A stretch of DNA of 64,000 nt from the NCBI RefSeq assembly GCF_002127325.2, contig NC_035433.2:92954033-93018032 (forward strand), written 5' to 3'. Under the pieces are notes generated by a model. The model was not told where the DNA came from. It did no database searches and was given only the letters and a program-made list of their open reading frames with translations. The stretch comes from Helianthus annuus. Taxonomy: Eukaryota > Streptophyta > Magnoliopsida > Asterales > Asteraceae. Shown one piece after another: positions 47,537 through 59,719 of this stretch. Position 1 is the stretch's first letter. Every line of letters begins with the position of its first letter. Position numbers and translations under genes: made by a program.

Positions 47537-47811
47537 AGACATGCGGCCCAATGGCCATTTTAGAAAATTTCTAGTATATTTCATTTGTCCTTAAAGTTGC
47601 CGCCCCTTCAAAGCCCAATCAGTGTTCATGTGTCATTAAAATTGTCGGCCACTCAGTGTCAAGCCCACTATAAAATTTGCGGCCCAATCACTGATTCAGA
47701 CTTAAAAGTGAACCGGCCGTTTGAAAGTTACTTCCGGTCATTTGAAAGAAAATACTTTCGTTTGAAAAAGGGGATTTAGTTTGAACTTTGTTGTTTTTGA
47801 GTGCTGCCGAA
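47537..47811 (+). other. D leader after the E insertion
   Basis: It is non-coding and resumes the GCGGCCCAAT-type repeats. It ends with four more CGTTTGAA-like motif copies (about 47717-47785) just before gag. Confidence 0.65.
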
Positions 47812-50289
47812 ATGTTTGATGAAGAAGAGAATAAGTTTGTTGAAAGTTTAAATAGATTTGGAAGGCGCTGTACAAGTCTGTATGATCAAGATGATAAGCA
47901 TATTTGGACTCTTCGACTTGAAAACTTCGCTTGTCAACAGAATGAGAGCTTGAAAGAGATGGAAAAAAGATTTGATTACTTGTTGGACAAGTTAAAATCA
48001 TTTGGGATAAATTTGACAGACACTGAAAAGATATCAAAGTTGGAAGCCGCTTTACCTGCCGAATGGGATGATGTTTTAAAGGAGTTAAAACAAAAGCCTA
48101 AATTCTCGAAATTACATCCATCTGATTTCATCAACAAACTTCAAAAACATAGTTATGAAAATTCTAATAAGAAGAAAATGTTGATGAATAGAATCACAGA
48201 AAATCTAGATGAACTGAATTTGGGAAATCTGGATAAAATCAATTTGGATGTAATTACTGAGATTAATAAAAGAATTTGTATATGTTTTGGTGCAAAACAT
48301 AACATGAAATATGATTATAAAAGAGGATGTTATATTGATGAAAATTTAAAACCTCTTGACTTTGTTAAAATTGTTTGTGCAGGTACATTCAGGGCAAATG
48401 AAGAAGAAGTTCCAAATGCTGAAAAATCTGCAGAGTCTGGATCATCAAGTTGTGAATCAGTGTGCTCTAAGTGTGACAACTTTAAGACTGACAATGATAA
48501 ACTCTTGAAGAATGCGGAAAGTTTGACATCGGAAGTCAAGAAGTTGAAAGATGAGAAGCAAACTGATGAAAAGCAGATTCTGGATTTACAAGAAAATTGT
48601 GAGAAGTTGGAATCTGTGAATGTTAAGTAATTTGAACAGTTTGACATCAGAAAACAAAAAATTGAAAGATAAGAATAAAACTTTTGAAATTGAAAAATCA
48701 AGAATTGAAAAAGTTTTTCAAAATCAAATGAAAATTCTTGAAGATGGGAGAGATGTGTTTAGCAAAAACAACATTGAAAAACAAAAAATGATAAATTCCC
48801 ATCTTCAGAAAATTATAAAATTGGAAAAAGAAGGTGAGTGTGCTAAAAAGAAAATCAAAGAATTGGAAAAAGAGCTTGAAAGCAAACAGAAATCTTCAGA
48901 AGATTTGGATTTCTGGATAAAGCTTGAGAATAAAAATTTGAAAGCAATTGAATCAAAATTCCAAGAACAGATAAAAATTTTGGAAAATGAAAAGTCTGTT
49001 CTTGAAAATTTGAAGAATGAGAATGAAGAATCAATCAAGTCTCATCTTGAAAAAATATCTCAGCTTGAAAAAGAAGCTAAGAATTCCAGGACCAAGATTG
49101 ATGAACTTGAGAAGAAATTGATAGGTTTTGGATCTACTTTAGACAAATTGAATTTTCCTTGTCCGAAACCAATCAATTCAGTTCCAATAAGTGACGATGT
49201 CACAAACTTTGACAATGTCAAAGTTGAAGATTGCGATGAAAAATCTGATGATGAAAATGAAAAATTAGAAAAACAAAAATTGTTTTTAAATTTGAAAGAA
49301 AAATTTCAGAAAACTGTCTACAATCGACTGAAAAGGGAGAATGCTCTAAGAAAAAACCTTTGAAGAAGAAAGTGGAACAGAAACAAAAAATTAAAAATGA
49401 GAAAAATTTTCAAAAACATAATAAAAGTTCATCAGATCGATCATCCAATCGTAATGAAAAATTACAAAAAGTAAAAAATGAAAACTCAAAAATTGTGGGT
49501 AATAAGTGGTGCAGGTTGGACCACAGTGCTCAAACGTCAAAACCAGCAAACTTGAGGAAGGAATACCACCAAGCTAAACAATGTTATGATCTGAGTATTT
49601 GGTGTGAAAAAGGTGGTAACTGGTACGATAACAGAGTGTGTTACAGTTGCGGATATCACGGACACATTGCTGTTAACTGTCAGTATTGGAGTTATGAGAC
49701 CAGGAGGTGCTTTAACTGCAACATCAAAGGTCACATTGCCAGAGATTGCCCAAGGAGATCGAATGACAGATTGAGGGCTAAGTCTCAGAAATTGGTAAAG
49801 ATTCCAGTCAAAGTCATGCCTCATGAACAGAAGGTTTTAAAACCTAAAGTTCAAGGACAAAAGATTCAAGAAAAGAAAGTAAAGCTTTCACAGGGGCAAA
49901 AAGACAGACTGAGAAAAAAGAGAAAGAAGGCAAGAGAATATCTCGAGAAGATATTGTCCTCGGGTTTATCCGTGGGAAAGAATAAGAGTTCTGATGAATC
50001 AATTTCTTCGGCTGCAAAGTCAAGCAAGATGAATTCATCAGATACAAATCTGAGGACTAAAGAGGATAAGAAGAAGAAGAAAATGGTCGGCGATGAATCT
50101 GACAGGTCAAAGTCAGACAAGCCACCTGCAGGCAATGATTCTGGTCCGTTGAAGCCAGAGGAGCCATTGGTTGAGGTAAAAAGGGAGAATTCAGGTTTAA
50201 CAATGGATGATGCAAATTTTCCACCATTGTTGAATAAGAATTCGAAATCACCCAAGGACCGTCAGGCTTGGGTGAATCTGTTTAAATGA
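47812..50289 (+). pseudogene. gag: Gag of element D, two frameshifts
   Basis: The first ATG is at 47812 (MFDEEENKF). The N-terminal third, with a helical block LKEMEKRFDYLLDKL then EAALPAEWDDVLKEL, has the pattern of UBN2/copia Gags but lacks the KLM.IEEY..W start seen in B and C. A long lysine/glutamate coiled coil follows (about 48480-49130). The frame shifts near 48625 and again in an A-run near 49350. Two knuckles, CYSCGYHGHIAVNC (49639-49680) and CFNCNIKGHIARDC (49708-49749), precede a basic region and the end DRQAWVNLFK. Both knuckles sit together near the C-terminus here, but are far apart in B and C. Confidence 0.75.
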
Positions 50290-52320
50290 AAAACCTGACT
50301 TGCCGGAGATCCCAAGTTTATATCGTGGATCAGGAATCGGCATCTTTCATGTTTAGTTAGGATGATTTGAAAGTGTTTAAAATTGTTAAAACTTTACAGG
50401 ATGAAGGACTATGCCGGAGCTTCCAGGTAGGTACGCGAGGAGCAGGTATCGGCATCTTTCTTGAGGAATTTACTATGGTAATGTCAATCATGCAAACGGT
50501 AAAAAAAGTTTGTGTATGTTATTTACAAGCGGTTAGAAGATTTGATTGTGAATAACTTGTTCATACGGTAAATCAAGGACATTAATTTGTACTTGCATTT
50601 TCCTACAAGTGATTGAGAGACAAGATGATGAACCACATCCCTGAACTTAGTATTGATATACTTACAAGTGGTAAAATCAACCAAACTTATTTTCCGAAAA
50701 AATCATTTTGATTAAAACAAATTTAAGTGTTTTGAAATCTAAATGAGAAAATAGTTTGTTGATAGGGGGAGTTCTGATTGTTATGCCAAGTGAATGGCGA
50801 ATTGAGGCAATTTGATATCGGTTGTCATGTTTCTGTACAGCTTGTTTTCAATTTTCGTTAATGTGTTTGCATTTTAGGGGGAGTAGAAAATTTCAGAAAA
50901 TCCAAAAACATTAGAAAATTTGAAAGACAAAAACATGATAAAACCAAAAATGAGTTTGTTGTGAAATAGAGGAAATGATAGTACATCAGCAGACTATCAC
51001 AACATGCTAAAGAATTGAAAAGTTTAAAAGTGTTAAACAGTCTTACCGCGGATGTGTCAGTAGATTTTTGCACATCTAATAAACTGTGACGAGATATAAA
51101 CCTAAAACAAACTTGCTTGATTTGTGGGTAACTATTCTTGGATATATAGGTAACCCCTGAAATTTCGTTTGAAAGGTTTCTTTTTCTGATATACTAGGTT
51201 CTTATACTCTATGATATCTGGGGTATTATCCCGGGACTTCTGCTGAATGGAAGTTCTGACCTAGTCCCCGGATAATACTTGCTACAAAATGCTTGAAACA
51301 TAGCATAAAGCCCTCAGCTGATTAGACAATAAAATTGATAATCAGTTGTTGTAGCTAAAAGATCTCCTAAAGGGGACACACTGAAAAGTCGAAGCTGATA
51401 TCTCTTTGCGCATACGGAAGTATCGACCTGAGATCCCTCAGCCCTCGCATATCCCCTAATTTATATACAGATATCAGTTGTAGTATATTTACCTGTAAAT
51501 CTGAACATTGAGATCTGGATACGGGAGTATATTCAAGTGGAATGATACACAATTAAGTTCAAGTCTCTAAAATACTAATATCGTATCTCAAAACAGTTGA
51601 ACTTTGTGTGAAAATTTAAATGGATAAGTATATTGACAATCCAGGTAAATTGTTTAGAACTTAAAATGAAATCAAAGCTTAACGATGTTGGTGATTTGTC
51701 TTATTAGCTGATATGATCCTCTTACACAAACTCACAAAAATAATGTCTGTAAATATTTCTTTACTGCATTTTATTTTTCTTATGTCAAAAATCCAAAAAG
51801 ATTTCCAGTGTGTTTTAGCATAATTTTTTTTTGAAAAAGTCAAAAATATTTTCGACAACTGATATTGAAAGGTTGATTTTCAAAATTCCGGGTGCTAAAC
51901 ATGATGAACAAATGGTTTGGGAGAGTGTGTTGGTTTTTGAAAATAAAAATGATATATCCTCAAGTGGTTCTTCAAAGATTAACATTGTAAAATCATTCTT
52001 TGAATGTAAAATGTCTGCAAGTAACTTATTAGATTTTTTTAACATGTTATCATCAGAAAGATTTATTTTTGGGTAGAGGATGTGCAGGTTTCAAAGAGAT
52101 AGAGAACCAGGTTTCGATACCTGAAGACTTTGTGATTGTAACATGCCAGACTGCGATCCCAGCATATCGAAAGGGGGAGTCTGAAGACATCCGAGTAGAG
52201 ATTGTTCGTGGAGAGTCTGTTGATGCTGATGAAAAGAGAAGAGAAAGAGTTGAGGATGCTTACACTGTGATAAAGACTGAAGTCGTTGAAGACTCGACAC
52301 TTAAGACTCGTCAACATCTG
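50290..52320 (+). other. 3' non-coding region of D, conserved in B and C
   Basis: It has two roughly 50-bp blocks after the gag stop (50301-50350 and 50411-50460), AGGGGGAGT tracts near 50764, 50877 and 52173, and the stem-loop at 51223-51278. A short open stretch near 51831-52074 resembles nothing I know and has no counterpart frame in B or C. Confidence 0.7.
51223..51278 (+). other. Conserved 56-bp stem-loop in D 3' region
   Basis: GTATTATCCCGGGAC (51223-51237) pairs with GTCCCCGGATAATAC (51264-51278), 14 of 15. TAGGTT (51195-51200) can pair with GACCTA in the loop (51258-51263), one wobble. D lies on the opposite strand to B and C, so its plus-strand sequence is the complement of theirs as printed. 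Confidence 0.72.
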
Positions 52321-52330
52321 AGGGGGAGTC
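52321..52330 (+). other. Polypurine tract of D
   Basis: AGGGGGAGTC abuts the 3' LTR, identical to B and C. Confidence 0.88.
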
Positions 52331-53019
52331 TGTTGGTGCAGTCATCTGTCGTCTTCGTCTTAATATCGAGTTTCGGGTTCGTTGCAGTTTTGGATCAAAC
52401 ATGATGTCATCATCTTTGATGATGACATCATATGATGACATCATCTCACATAAGACAAATAACTTTTGGTCAAATTAAGATGTCATGAAATTAGAAAATG
52501 TATAAATGGCCGTTTGTAATATCAAAGGTTATGTTGCCATTTGAAGACAAAGATTGAATGTTCTCACAAAAGAAAAAAATATATGGAGGTCCAATGAGAA
52601 GACACCACCCAATTGATGGTCCAATCAAATGATGCCATTATGAGGTCCAATGAAGAGCAACCGTTTGAAAGCCCAACAACTTGAAGCCCAACAGTTTGAA
52701 GTAGGCCGTTTGAATATGTTGTCCGTTTGAACAGTGGCCGTTTGAAAGGCCATGTCGTTTGAATTGTTGTCCGTTTGAGTATGTTCAAACGGCCAGGCTG
52801 TAACTATAAATAGGTTCATTGTCAATTCATTTGAAACGGTCAGGAAAAACAATACCGAGGTGTTGCCGGTATTTCCTCTTGCTGTAATCATTGTCAATTG
52901 AATATAAAAGAGGATTAAAATGTATTTCAAGCTGTTTGATAGTGCGTTTCTTAGTTTCCGCCTCTGAAACGTACGAGAGCTCTTCCGAACGACTCATTCA
53001 GGTCGAATCCGATCCTACA
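52331..53019 (+). repeat. 3' LTR of element D
   Basis: It is 689 bp, with a TATA box at 52805-52812 and the same CGTTTGAA copies upstream. It ends GATCCTACA, followed by AAATT. Confidence 0.92.
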
Positions 53020-53245
53020 AAATTTACAGTTTTGCCCTCAGTTTAAAATTTTGTTTTCGCCCCCAGTATATGATTGAAAATTACGTTTTCGCCCCCAGTT
53101 CAAAATAAAATTATGTTTTTGCCCCCAGCTAAAAATTACGATTTTGTCCACCACATTCAAAATTACGATTTTATCCCCAGTTTAAAATTACAATTTTGCT
53201 CACAGTTAAAAATAAAATTATACTTTGCCTCCAGCTCAAAATTAC
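53020..53245. repeat. AT-rich minisatellite, about 25-30 bp units
   Basis: Seven or more degenerate units of AAAATTACGTTTT(C/T)GCCCCCAGTTC occur here. One further unit lies left of element D (about 34045-34076), so D inserted inside the array. Confidence 0.75.
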
Positions 53246-53454
53246 TGAGGGTTGTCTAACACTCGCTATAAAAGTGTTTTTTTAATTGGTTGACCCCATT
53301 TTTTTTCAAGGAGCTGTCTAACACTCGCTTATTAGTCCTGATAAATTACAGTTTTGCCCTGAGCTCAAAGTTATGGTTTTGTAATCGTTTTAGTTTTTTT
53401 TCTAACAAAACTATACTAGTGTTTTTTTAATTGGTTGAGAATTATTCGGCCATT

Positions 53455-53484
53455 GCCTCGCAACGCGGGCAGACATCAACTAGT
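53455..53484 (+). mobile_element. Helitron-like 3' terminus
   Basis: Short hairpin GCCTCGC-AAC-GCGGGC (one mismatch) is followed ten bases later by CTAGT and then T. This is the form of a Helitron 3' end. The 5' end (TC) was not located; no helicase is present, so it would be a non-autonomous element containing the minisatellite. Confidence 0.45.
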
Positions 53485-53869
53485 TATTATATTATATTAT
53501 ATTATACTTGTATTAAAAAACAACGTAATGAATAGTTAGTTTAAAAGATTGTATATATTAAATTGAATTTGGAGCTTTTTCAATTATTGTTTCTTCAACT
53601 ATTTTTTATTATGTTTCCAAACGAAGGGCCAAGAAAAAGACTTCCCAAATATGGTTACAACCCTATGGAACTTTCACATGTATCAAAGAAAATGATGGTT
53701 AGGGTAAAGGTAGTTGTTTAGATGTATTTACTTATTTATGAGTCGATGAGATAAATGATGATCGATTAGGATACGTTTCAACAGGTCAAATAAGAGAAAG
53801 TAGCTATAGAACTGTAAGGGGTCATAGCTACCAAAGTTAATTGTTCATGTATATTAATATAACGTCGTC
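53485..53869. other. Non-coding stretch between Helitron-like end and element H
   Basis: It is AT-rich, starting with TTATA repeats. No gene or clear repeat. 53498-53536 resembles 33566-33610 on the far side of element D. Confidence 0.4.
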
Positions 53870-54698
53870 CTTGATGAAATAGTGGTTAACCAAGAAAGGT
53901 TAATTCACTGGTCTCGTCAAGTAGTGTTAATCTCTTCTTTTCGAGGATCGGTGGCTGGACAGTCAGCTGGGCTGTCTCCTGCACAAGGAAAACACATCGT
54001 GACTCGTAACAAGGAGGAAGGGGTGGGGATGCTCCTTGTTACCACTCTCCAGCGTGAAAATCAGTAATTTGCTTGTGAAGCAAAGTGTGTGATAGTAGTA
54101 GTAGTGAGAGAGTTGAGAAGCAATGCCTCAAACCTGGTTTGGGATGGGTATTTATAGCCGAGGAGTGAAGGAGGGTGGTTGAGTAGATAGACTGACGACG
54201 CGCCGCCCTTATGCAGGTGTGTCAGGCTTGTCGGTTGTGGAGGTGAAGCCACATCCTACTGCGGTGTCAGTCTGTTGCTTACGTAGGTGCTGACAGGCGA
54301 CTGTCATTGGTGCCACTTGTTCTGTGGTGTCAGTCCCACTTGCCTCTCAGTGCCGCGCCGCATCGCTGCCTGCGGTAACTGCTGTTGTTTCCGCGTTCTC
54401 ACTCTGGCGAAGATTGCGGGATGGGGTGCCAGGCCGCATCGCCACTTGTGGTGACTGTTGCTGTTGTCCAGATCCCTTGTCGTGATGAAAATGTTCATAG
54501 GATGCGGTGCTAGGCCGCATCGCTATGCGTACACCCATTTTTCATACACAAGGTAAGTCTTCTTCCATCACTTGACAGATTGGATTCGACTGCTGTGTTC
54601 GCGTGTGCCCGCACGGACACAGATAAGTTCTTGCTGGTGGGGGTTTTTGATAAGGGTAATGGTCACTCGCGGTCATGCTGACGCGAGATCTGGGACCA
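53870..54698 (-). mobile_element. 3' LTR of element H (Tat/Ogre-type), approximate limits
   Basis: A minus-strand TATA box (CTATAAATA, 54149-54157) and a candidate polypurine tract just right of 54698 (sense GGGGGACTTAAAGGGG) suggest an LTR ending ...GGGACCA. The left edge is uncertain and no target duplication was found. Orientation agrees with the integrase at 60463-61882. Confidence 0.45.
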
Positions 54699-56502
54699 TA
54701 CCCCTTTAAGTCCCCCAGTCTAGTGTTGTTTCCTCATGCAAGTTGCATTTGGGTGGAATACTAGACTATGGTGTCTAAAGGTAGTTTGGAGTTTGGAGAA
54801 GATTCTAGGCCATGCAGATGGCTCCTGCTTCAAGTAAATCAAGCTGGGGATCCGGTAGAGTCGTGTGACGTCTCTTCCGTACCGGTGAGCAAGTTCCGTC
54901 TGATGCGGAATTCTCAGCCGAGGATTTTGATCCGGTAGTATGGTCTACCTTTTTCTGATGTCATCATGGTTGGTTGCCAGGTGGTGTGTCAAACCAACCT
55001 TTGAGACCGTGACCGAAGATGTCAGTGGCCACAACTCCAGCTGTAACCTTTGCGGCAGCGGATGCAATGCTGTTTGTGCCTTGCTCTCGCTTTATGTTTA
55101 TCAACTGGACATGCAACGATGATCCCTATTTTGTGGGGTGTTCATGTTCTTCTAGTTTAGCTCTCAATAACCGCACGTCCTTTTGCGGTTACCTTATTCC
55201 TTTGCATTGTTGGCCATGTTTGGTCGAACAATGTGGGGTACTTGCGTCATTTTTGGCCGTGTTTGGTCGAACAATGTGAATCTGTATAATGGTCAAATGA
55301 ACATGGTCATAAGCATGGTTGTGCCCACCATTGTTTATTCTATGCAGCTCATAGGTGGGCAAACAAAGTCATAAGCAGACTTGTTACCGCTGTTGCTTGG
55401 CTTGTTGCTCAAGGAGATCACCTTAGATACTTGGGAATCTAGGTGAAACTTGTCCGCATTCGTTCTGTAGCCACTTTCCTTCACGCTTAGCTGGAAAGCA
55501 GTTTTTCTAGAAGTAGCTTTCCTCAACCGTGTGATGGCTTAGTCGTGGCTCTTCCGTAGCTATCGTTCACGTATTTTCGTTTCGCCGCAGCTACTCATGA
55601 GTGTTTGCGGTTTGCAGCAGAAAACTCGCTTTAAAAGAGTTTTATGCTTGGATGTGGCTCTTGAAGGATCAGCAGTCAGGGTTGCTGATGTACGGTCACT
55701 CATCAGACTTATCCTTTTCCCTAACAAGAAGCTGTTTGCGTCCCCTCTGTGGTTGTGAACCGGACACGAGGGATTTGAAGCTTGAAGAAGCTTGAAGGGA
55801 CTGCGGTTTGCCTCATCCTGAGAAGTGGTTTTCGCAGTCCAAAGAACAACGCTAGTTCTGAGTATCTGACACACCTGTGCGGGCTCGTATGTGTCATCTC
55901 CGCATATTCCACGTGTGCTCGTGGGTATATAAGGATATTAGTTATACCCCTTTACATAATGTAGAGATATATATTTTTGCCTTTTTTGAGGGGTATGTAA
56001 AAAACGACATGCGGTATGGATTATGGTGCGGTATACCAGAGAAACCGCATGCCGCTTCATTTTGGATATTATCGTCACTTTTTTGTTGCATACGTGGCAG
56101 AACGCACGTGTGAGTTGGTAGGATTTCCTGGCATGTGCTGAAATGAAAGGACGTTTGCACTGCCCGAGGTAATAAATGCACTGTAGCAGGAGTGTAGATA
56201 GTCTCTTTTGTCAGGCGCGTGGGCGGCTACTCGCGAGTGGTAACCATCAGCGGAACTGTCGCTGTACACATGTTGTCGCATGGTTCGTTCCTTTTGAGCA
56301 CGACGTTTCGGTTACTGTTCCGCATTTATTGCGATGAGTATAAAAGGGGAAACCGTTTGGGGTTTCCCCTCACTTGTTCGAAAATTCAAAAAATTTTCGG
56401 TGAGAGAAGTTAAAAAACCTCCGTCTTCTCTGATCAATCCTTTGTTTTTCCGGTGAGGTTTGTTTTTAAACTCATCTTCCATTTTCTTTCTTCTATATTC
56501 TG
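54699..56502. other. Non-coding region of H between LTR and antisense gene
   Basis: No supported ORF. Two copies of TGGCC(A/G)TGTTTGGTCGAACAATGTG lie at 55211-55235 and 55254-55278. The right end holds the promoter of the antisense gene. Confidence 0.5.
56339..56345 (+). promoter_or_regulatory. TATA box of the antisense gene in H
   Basis: TATAAAA followed by GGGG, about 160 bases before the ATG at 56503 and pointing away from the LTR. Confidence 0.6.
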
Positions 56503-59500
56503 ATGGCTGAACCATCCAATCCCCATACTGCTGAGGGTGAAAACCCTGACCCTTCGTCGCCGGCGGCAAAGGAGGAGGAAGGTGCTGGTGCCCCCGGTGG
56601 AGGCTTGCCGATGCTGAAATGGACAAAAGCTGCATTCAATAATCTGATAACTGATGTTCAGATGCCTCAAGAATATGGGTTTGTTTACCCACAAGAGGGT
56701 GACACCGGCGCCGATGCTCCAGCGGGGTATGTTGCCATGTGGGCTGACTTCTTTGGTGATTGCAACCTCCGACTGCCGTTGACGGTGTACGTCACCGAGA
56801 TTTTAGAGTGGTACAAGATCCACATTTCTCAACTGAGCCTTTCAGGATGATTCGGGTTCGAAACTTTGAGTACATTTTTCGTGCTCTTGGTATGGAACCT
56901 ACCGTCGGAGATTTCCGGCGGTTTTTTCAGATGACAGTGCACACGGGTTTCTTCTCTTTTGGTCAACGGCATGGCAGCTCTAAGCTGATGGTCCCTCCCA
57001 AGGGAATTACGAAGTGGAAGATAAAATTCTTCTACATTAAGGCTGCTGCGGTCGCTGCCAAATTGACCTTTCGGAATGTGACCGATACGATCATAGCGGA
57101 GACCATTGCTGTCCCTAAGGTTGATACGGTGGACTGGTTCCCAAGGTTGTGGATTATTGGGTTTAAGAAACTGAACAACGCACAGTTATGGGTGTTGCGG
57201 ATGATGCTGACAAGGTTGAGTAGGAAAGCAAGGCCCGTTGTGCGGGAGAAAAGTGGTGGTAAGTACCTTTCATCTTGTGCGGTTTCTTACTTCCTTATCT
57301 TTGTTACTGAGTTTTTGTAAATGTACTATCAGAGGATGCTGCCCTTTGTAGAATATTTGACCCGGACTTCAAGGGTAAAGTTGAGGTGCTTGCGTGTGCG
57401 GAAGGTGAAGAAGGGTTCAACTTCACCATTCGTGACAACTTCCGCATCCCTGATCGCGAGGCGATGGAGGCAGAACTGCCGCATGGCAAAGGTATAGTAG
57501 ATATACTTTCCTTACTTGTTTTGTAAATAAGTTGGTCTTTGCTGATTTGCTTGTTAATGATTGAAACGCAAGTGATCTTGGGGCTTTGGGAGACCCTGAT
57601 GCGAAGGGTGTTCCCAAAAAGCAGGTGGAGAAAGGCGTGCGGTTTCGCAAGAAGAAAACACATGAGCCGGCTGTTGTTCCTCCTTTAGTGTCGCAGGTGG
57701 CAGGTATCTCTCGTACTCGTTTCCGCAGATACACCGATTACGTGGTAGTGTCTGACACCCTTGAGGGTTTGGGTGTTACAGGTGGTGGTGCGGCTGCAGG
57801 TGGATCCTCTGCGGGTTCCAAACCTGCTGATGAGAAGAAGAAAAGGAAGGTAGATGCCGCTGGTGCTGGTGAGCGAAAACATCCAAGTTGAGAACGACTC
57901 GGACAGCTGCTGTCACGCAGCCGAAGCCTGCGGTTGTGACTGGTAAGTTAACCATATGTTCACAAGTGTTTGTCATTGTTAGCTTGTAACTTATAGTTGT
58001 TTTTGCTTTGTTGTAGAACCGCTTGAGGAAACTTTTTCCTTTTTTGAGGCCCGTTCTTCTCCTCCGCGAGACGCGGCTGCGGATTCGGGAGCAAAAAAGG
58101 AATTCAGGAGAAGCCCTTCTATCGAAGTGGTTACCGCGGCCTCTGTGCAAGCAGAGGATACTGGGAAGAAGGCCGCGGGTCAGACCATCTTTGATACGGT
58201 GGATTCTTCTGACAATTTGATCCCCCCGCGGGATATTGATGTAGAGGGGGGAAATAATCTGAAGTTTGCTGACGCTGAAAAGCGAAAATGCCCTGCTGCC
58301 GAGAAAGCTCCTGGTTCTGCCTCCGCAGGTACGGGCTTTGAAGAACTATCCATTCAGCCTGGTGAGTCTGAATTGGAGTTCTATTACCGTACTTATACGG
58401 AAAACCGGGGTGTGAACTACCATCGTCCCCCTTGGAGCATTATGTAAGGGGATGATATTTCGAATGATCCCTCCGCTTGTAGGGATAACTTAAGTGGTTT
58501 GGGCACCCCGTTTGAGGTTCTTCGGGCACGTGGCTTGCCCCGTGAGAACCGGATAAATCAACTCTCCTCCATGCTTGTTGGGAGTTCCATAATGGCGAGC
58601 GCTATTATGGAAGATTATAAGGTTTTGGGCCGCAAGGAGGAGGAAACCGCTCGCCTGCGGGCTGAGGCTGAGGCGATGGCAAAGGATGCACGGGAGGGTG
58701 TGAAGCAGCTTAAAGCTTGGGCCACGACAGCTGGCCTTAAACAGGTTCGTACTCTTTCTAAGTTGCTTTCTGATGAGCGCAAGGGTTGGAAGGAAGCTTG
58801 CGCTCAAGAAAATGAAAAACTTTTCCGTGTTCGTCAGGAAGTGACCAATCTCAAGGCAGCGAATGCTGCTTTGGTTAAGGAAAAGGCCGCAGCCGAAGCG
58901 GCTACTAAGGAGGCCAAGGAGGCGGAGGCACGCGGTGACAAGGATCTTGAAGAGGCGGATGCTGACCGCAACAACTTGAACAAAGTTGTTGAGGATCTTA
59001 AGGTATGAACCGCGATTCTACTTGAGTCTGCTTCCTTTTCTTTTAAAAGTATAACTGATTGCCTTCTAATACTTGTATTTTCTTTGCTGTTGAAAGGCTG
59101 AAGTGCAGAACCGAGTGACTATTCTTGAGGATGTCACTGCTAGCGCGGCTGAAGCTGAAGCGCGGGCGAGGGAGGCTGCTGAGGCCAGAGATAGCCTGAT
59201 TTCTTCTTTGGATCACCTTAAGGCAGACCGTGACTGGATGCATGACCACGGTATCGGGCATGTAAGTATCCGGTGCCTTTGTTATTGTTAGGTTTGCCTT
59301 TGTTTACCCTCGTTACTTGTGTTTTGCAGATTGTTGGAACCATTCTTGACGCGCCTGAGAACGCAGCTGCTGTTAATGAGCTTAAGGAGCGTGCGCGGGA
59401 GGCGGGGTTCAAGGCTGGGTACAACGAATGCCTTAATCATGTGAACCCTTTCTACCAGAGCAGGTTTACTGATGAAAGATCTGGGTTCCATGGTGTAGAT

Positions 59501-59719
59501 ACTGAGGCTCGGTACGTTGCGGCTATTAACACATACAACAGCTTGTCTATTTCTGCCATTGATGATATTGATAAATGCTTGGAGGCGGAAGATTATGTGG
59601 ACCGCTTGCGGTTGTTGTATGTTGATCCTGAAGAGGAGGAGGAGACCCTGGTGGCGCAAAAGGTGATGCGGGTACCAGTGGTACAAAAGAGGACTAGGTT
59701 GGCCTGCGTGCCCTTTTGA
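56503..59719 (+). pseudogene. Antisense spliced gene of element H (putative gypsy-type transposon domain), broken
   Basis: It runs opposite to H's integrase. Six exons fit GT-AG rules: 56503-57258, 57333-57491, 57573-57942, 58017-59002, 59097-59261, 59330-59719. The first exon holds the conserved block MWADFFGDCNLRLPLT and the part from FRALGMEPTVGDFRRFFQ on, which I recognise as the domain annotated as putative gypsy-type transposon (PF04195). Exon 3 has a basic KKKRKVD nuclear-signal-like segment. Exons 4-6 are alanine/glutamate-rich and probably coiled coil. Damage: frameshifts near 56838 and 57880, and an in-frame TAA at 58445. Such antisense ORFs are known between pol and 3' LTR in Tat-lineage elements; their function is unknown. 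Confidence 0.75.

Larger units (their letters stand above)
34077..53019 (+). mobile_element. Element D: gag-only LTR retrotransposon carrying a solo LTR and element E
   Basis: Its true left end is TGTTG at 34077. The solo LTR separates this from the rest of the 5' LTR (to 37589). The right LTR is 52331-53019. Without the two insertions D is about 6.95 kb, close to B and C. Flanks read AAATC (34072-34076) and AAATT (53020-53024), a target duplication with one change. The layout is leader motif array, Gag with two knuckles, 2 kb conserved non-coding region and polypurine tract. No pol genes. It inserted in an AT-rich minisatellite. Confidence 0.87.

Noticed and set aside
51831..52074. A short ORF in the 3' region of D
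   Set aside because: It lies in a block shared with B and C, where the frame is not kept.
54940..56281. Several 60-100 residue frames on both strands left of the antisense gene
   Set aside because: No similarity, no codon or context support, and mutual overlap on opposite strands.
56503..59719. A host gene with six exons
   Set aside because: The domain is transposon-linked, the gene lies inside a Tat-type element next to an integrase, and its frame is broken.
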